Source: Gigantopelta aegis
Lineage: Eukaryota; Mollusca; Gastropoda; Neomphalida; Peltospiridae
Length of the DNA stretch: 64,000 nucleotides
Direction: 5' to 3'
NCBI RefSeq assembly: GCF_016097555.1
Contig: NC_054704.1
Coordinates: 94,603,772 to 94,667,771 of the forward strand
The notes under the pieces: generated by a model
Databases searched by the model: none
Seen by the model: the letters and a program-made list of their open reading frames with translations, nothing else
Told to the model about the DNA's origin: nothing
Translations under genes and position numbers: made by a program
Part shown: in pieces, positions 60,073 to 64,000 of the stretch
Layout: every line of letters begins with the position of its first letter
How positions within the stretch are numbered: the stretch's first letter is position 1

Positions 60073-60399
60073 CTCAGGAAATGTTAGTTTTTTATAGCCT
60101 GAAACGCGATTTGTTGGTATCTGGTGAAGGTGTTTTAGATGACGATATTCCCATGATTCTGTTATTTTATGTTATGTTTATATGAGGACAAAAACATAAC
60201 ACGTTAAGTGGGGATGCACGCCCCTCTCCTCCCGGTTTCTACTTGCCAGTCAGCACATCTGACTAAACAGAATGTTACCATTTGTCCAGCAGATGATTCT
60301 TCAGTTGACTATATAATGCCGACTGACATAAATTTATGTGACAGTGCTAAACACAGGATATTGTTCAGCCAGCAGTTTTTCACCAGAAACGTTTGGCCA

Positions 60400-60845
60400 C
60401 GGATGTATATACGCTATATGTTTCTATATAACATTAGATGCTATATAGCACTTTAAAAATAATTAATATCGGTAGGCCCGTGGATTTTTATACACATTTG
60501 CCTGCCTAGGGGCGACATATTCTAAAATGGACAACCCCAGCTTTCTCCTAGGGTGTTGGTTTAAACAATACATCCATTAAACCTGGCCTGAACACCCCCT
60601 TTTTACTCTTAACAGTACTACATTTGCATGGATTAGAAGTACAGCGAAGTCTCCAAATAAAACAAGTTAAACTTTTGCAAACTACATGCTGTCATCTATC
60701 AACTGATGTCCACTAATTGCCACTACAAAGCGGTCTTCCATTAAATTTTCATAGTGAAACAGCACACTACTTGTGCGGTTAGATTTCCAAATGGGAAGAT
60801 AACTGTGATGTAAAGATAACTGTGATTTGTGGCCGTTTACAAAAT
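60400..60845 (+). repeat. Dispersed repeat R3, uninterrupted copy
   Basis: Collinear with 16360-16875, and continues past GATAACTGTGATTTGTGGCC, the empty target site of the Mutator-like MITE at 16876. Confidence 0.75.
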
Positions 60846-61019
60846 ATATGCATTTTCATTGGTTCCCGTAGAGGTAATTCGGTTTAATGGCTAGTGTAAA
60901 CCCCAGTTTAGCAAGCGTTAGCGATGAAAAGCAGCCGCTGACCGAACTTAAGCGACGAACACTCACGTTCGTTTAAACGTGAATGCGTTATCCGTATGCG
61001 TAAAAAAAATGTTTGTGTT

Positions 61020-61132
61020 CTGGGCCGCGTTCCACAAAGCGATCTTAGCACTAAGGTCATCTTAAGGGCATACGGTAGTTATGCACTTATGGTGATCTTA
61101 GTGCTACGATCGCTTTGTGGAACGGGGCCCAG
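61020..61132. repeat. Palindromic repeat, ~50-bp arms
   Basis: CTGGGCCGCGTTCCACAAAG, CGATCTTAGCACTAAG and their complements face each other around a short loop near 61075. Confidence 0.9.
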
Positions 61133-61294
61133 GACCTTGCACACGAACGCTTGCGCAATGGGATTGCGATGTTGTCATATTATCATCAGCAGTAATTTTC
61201 CCCAACTATGTGTTGCACAAACAACAAAATAGGTGAAATATTGATCGCTTTTCTAGAAATGGTTACACATACTGAAGAACTTGATCGCATGCTT

Positions 61295-61450
61295 TCGGCT
61301 CATTCTAATGCCAACCTCAGACTACCAACTGTCACGACAGAGTTGGCCAAATCTCCGATATCACGACTTCTATGACTATCCAGTTGCTAATCGGAGCGCT
61401 TTTGCAACGCGATTCTCGTCGTATACAACTCCTACGCCGACCATTTTACC
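61295..61450 (+). repeat. Partial MITE copy
   Basis: CAGACTACCAACTGTCACGA and CGTCGTATACAACTCCTACG match the inside of 7882-8118 in part. Confidence 0.45.
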
Positions 61451-61833
61451 AGATTAAAATAATCGAGCCCAACATTTGTTGCTAATCGGAGTGGCACTAC
61501 AACTCAACAAGACCTTCGGCAGTCAACAGGCCAATCACAGCGCAGCATTTGGCCACGTGATATTATCCAGTGGAGTACCAAAACGTGGCCTCTTAACATA
61601 TATCAATTTCTAATATATTAGATGCTAAGGGGCAACCATGAAAGACCAACAAAGACGGTCCCCAATAGGCAAGGTACCAGAAAAGAGCTATATTTCTACC
61701 AATTAAGTTAAAACTACTCAAATAGCTCCTTAATTTTAATTTCGATGAACCGTTCCTAAATATGCGCCCAATTACTTCACCAAAACGGAGCAATTTAAAA
61801 AAAAAAAAAATGACAATCCTACAGGACACTTAA

Positions 61834-62645
61834 AGGGACACACCCTAGTTACGGCTAGTTGTTAACCATTACGGCGTTGTTTTTCGCTATTAAACCCATT
61901 TTTTCACAAATACAATTGCACTTTACTTACCGTTTATTACTTAGAATATACATTTCCATTCACCTGAAGTGTTTTTTGGTAATCCTGGTTTTTGTAATAC
62001 CACAAAATGCATTTTTCGTATTTCATAAATCGCACGCACGTCTGAGAAAAAAACGTTGAGCAGACAAGGTCTAATCTATTTTTAGAGGGGATATTTCCAT
62101 TTCAATGTCACAGACGTTGGTATATCACGTGACCGTTATCCTTTTGGTTCGGTTTGTTTTCTCGTGCACGTTTCGCGCAATCAAAATCAGATTTGTTGTT
62201 GTTCATTTGTGAGATTTTTCTTCACAGTTCGTGAACATTTTCAGTAACAATAAAGTTCAGACAAGTAAGTGTCTCAATACAAAACGTTACAAACCCTTAA
62301 AACCAATAATTTTGCTAAGTCTTACGATATCTGGAGAGGGGATACAACCAGGACAGAACAGTTGGAACATGTCCAGGAGAGGTGAAAGAAACACACCCCC
62401 AAGTCTGTGAAATTTGTCGTGACGTAGGCATTGTTGTGCTTCGAGCGACATCTACCGGTGACATCAGAATACTAACTTTCAAAATTATTTCAAGCAATTG
62501 GGACATGGGGATTCCCATGGTATTTATCGATATAAAACCTGCTTTTTCACTCCATTTGATAAAAACGTGATCTAAGTGTGTTACAGGTTTGTAGATTAAC
62601 CAAATTATAATTTATTTTCGCTGGATGGAACTAGGGTGTGCGGCT
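61834..62645. mobile_element. TTAA-flanked element (TIR with CACACCCTAGTT)
   Basis: Left AGGGACACACCCTAGTTACG and right (minus) AGCCGCACACCCTAGTTCC, flanked by TTAA at 61830-61833 and 62646-62649. It is 812 bp. No protein recognised inside. Confidence 0.75.
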
Positions 62646-62770
62646 TTAAAATTCAATAGCACCACAAATGCCCCCACCTGTTACCAATCCTGGTCAGGCT
62701 GCCAGTACTCTCTTGTACTGGACTAGCGCTTGCGGGCTCTTCTCCCACCCACCCCAACCCTTTCCTGGAC

Positions 62771-63095
62771 GAAGGAAATGTTTTATTTAACGATTCACTC
62801 AACACATTTTATTAACAGTTATATGGCGTCAGTCTTATGGTTAAGGACCACACAGATATTGAGAGAGGAAACCCGCTGCCACCACTCCATGGGCTACTCT
62901 TTTCGATTAGCAGCAAGGGATCTTTTATATGCACCATCCCAGACAGGATAGTACATACCACGGCCTTTGTTACACCAGTTGTGGAGCACTGGGTGGAACG
63001 AGAAATAGCCCAATGGATCCACCGACGGGGATCAATCCTAGACCGACCATGCATCAAGCGAACGCTTTAACATTGGGCTACATCTCCGCTACTTA
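62771..63095 (-). mobile_element. SINE, nearly full length
   Basis: TTTAACGATTCACTCAACAC tail to GGGCTACATCTCCGCTACTT head (minus strand). Confidence 0.85.
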
Positions 63096-63882
63096 AACAA
63101 AAAGAACAAAACCTCGCCATGTATTATTTTCAACATTGCTTTCCATATCCCTGTTCAAAATCAAATGGTGCCCAAGACTATTTTTAGACGTCCATCTATG
63201 CGTTTCAAAAAAATGCGACGTATAATACATGCACATCGATTACATAAGCGTACGAGATGGAAAGGGGGGTCGAGAGGGACATAAACTATGGATATATTTG
63301 GGCAAAATGAGCTGGTCTAAAACGTTTTCTAAAATGAGGCCTTGTTTTTATAAGTGCTGACATTGGCATTCTGGGATACAAATACATTCCGTTTGCATTT
63401 TCATTCGAAACCTTTCCCAGACTGCATATTTTACGGACACCACCTAAAATGCTAACATTATAGACTGAATACTAATACTGGGAATAAATAAAATTCAATT
63501 AATAATAGGTTATATTATATATTATTTTGCAGTGGCTGCGGCATAGGCATGCCTGTAATAAAGATATGTGAAGTGGGAGGGGTGCGCACAGACACTTTTT
63601 TAGTTTTTTGTTGTACAATGAAATGCGTTATCAGTTCTGTTTGCAGTGATTAGGTTATTTAGATCGATGAATGAAGAATGTTTATTGCTTACTAGTATAA
63701 ATTAAAAACAAAGACATTTTGCTGAAAATTGTTATTTACAAATATCTCTATAAACAAATGAACACGACATGTATTGTTCTAGTGTTCAAAGCTGGGGGAA
63801 AAAACAAAAATAAACATGTCCTCGAAATCAGTTTCACCTACACACGACATTAACAAAAGTTAATATTAACGCCACAAAAGGT

Positions 63883-63961
63883 TTATTTGAATATCTGTCC
63901 AGTGCTCCAGTCATAACCAGGACCAGCTTTAGGGAGAGGCTTGTTACTCGATGGCATCTCT
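63883..63961 (-). CDS. Possible terminal exon of a gene at the right edge
   Basis: On the minus strand GTCTCTTTTCAG is a strong acceptor. The following frame (first base completing a codon) reads EMPSSNKPLPKAGPGYDW, then STGQIFK and a stop. An AATAAA hexamer lies about 200 bp further on (near 63685), consistent with a short 3' UTR. The protein was not recognised and the rest is outside the window. It could be a chance open stretch. Confidence 0.4.
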
Positions 63962-64000
63962 CTGAAAAGAGACAAATGTACACATTACTAACAAATTTAC

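Overview
The window looks like AT-rich nuclear DNA from a marine mollusc or close lophotrochozoan. It has short exons in long introns, at least 25 copies of tRNA-derived SINEs of the kind common in gastropods and bivalves, many microsatellites, and animal-type genes. No prokaryotic gene organisation is seen. The species cannot be named from the sequence alone.

Host genes. (1) Positions 2488-17736, plus strand: the last 13 exons of a TRPA1-like cation channel, from the linker after the ankyrin repeats through S1-S6 to the C-terminal helix; the ankyrin exons lie left of the window. (2) 28470-26037 and (3) 57916-48341, minus strand: two paralogous two-exon type II membrane glycosyltransferases of family GT92, with the intron at the same place and phase. 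(4) At the right edge (63961-63883, minus) there is a possible terminal exon of another gene.

Between the two GT92 genes lies the most interesting object: an 8,368-bp DNA transposon (36097-44464) with perfect 18-bp terminal inverted repeats, flanked by TTAA. It carries two convergent genes whose start codons are 259 and 282 bp from the ends. The plus-strand gene is a THAP-domain, Kolobok-like transposase: its first exon and its C-terminal exons are visible but no catalytic core is. The minus-strand gene is an open three-exon gene for a 177-aa protein that is essentially the zinc-binding 'ballast' domain of the P2X7 receptor C-terminus, without any channel part. A CRE-like palindrome sits at the same relative place near both ends.

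Repeats by region. 1-2487: LTR copy, (AC)n, SINE. 2488-17736: TRPA1 introns with several MITEs, SINEs, minisatellites, and a 52-bp tandem duplication of an exon end with its 5' splice site. 17737-26036: SINE-rich gene desert with a ~48-copy 24-bp minisatellite built from a SINE promoter box. 28471-36096: SINEs, hairpin elements, a TTAA MITE, and a solo LTR with a 5-bp target duplication, inverted relative to the copy at the left edge. 44465-48340: SINE/MITE nests and microsatellites; a 47-bp array overlaps the end of the second GT92 gene. 49239-57461 (its 8.2-kb intron): a Mutator-like MITE, a large inverted repeat, a truncated LINE, a 29-bp array and nested insertions. 57917-63880: repeats only; I saw no convincing gene there.

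Stretches in which I see neither gene nor recognised repeat include 1268-1978, 8341-8760, 23745-24735, 28600-29060, 34600-35800, 37030-38800, 41400-43010, 46960-47590, 57920-58430, 60080-60400 and 63100-63680.
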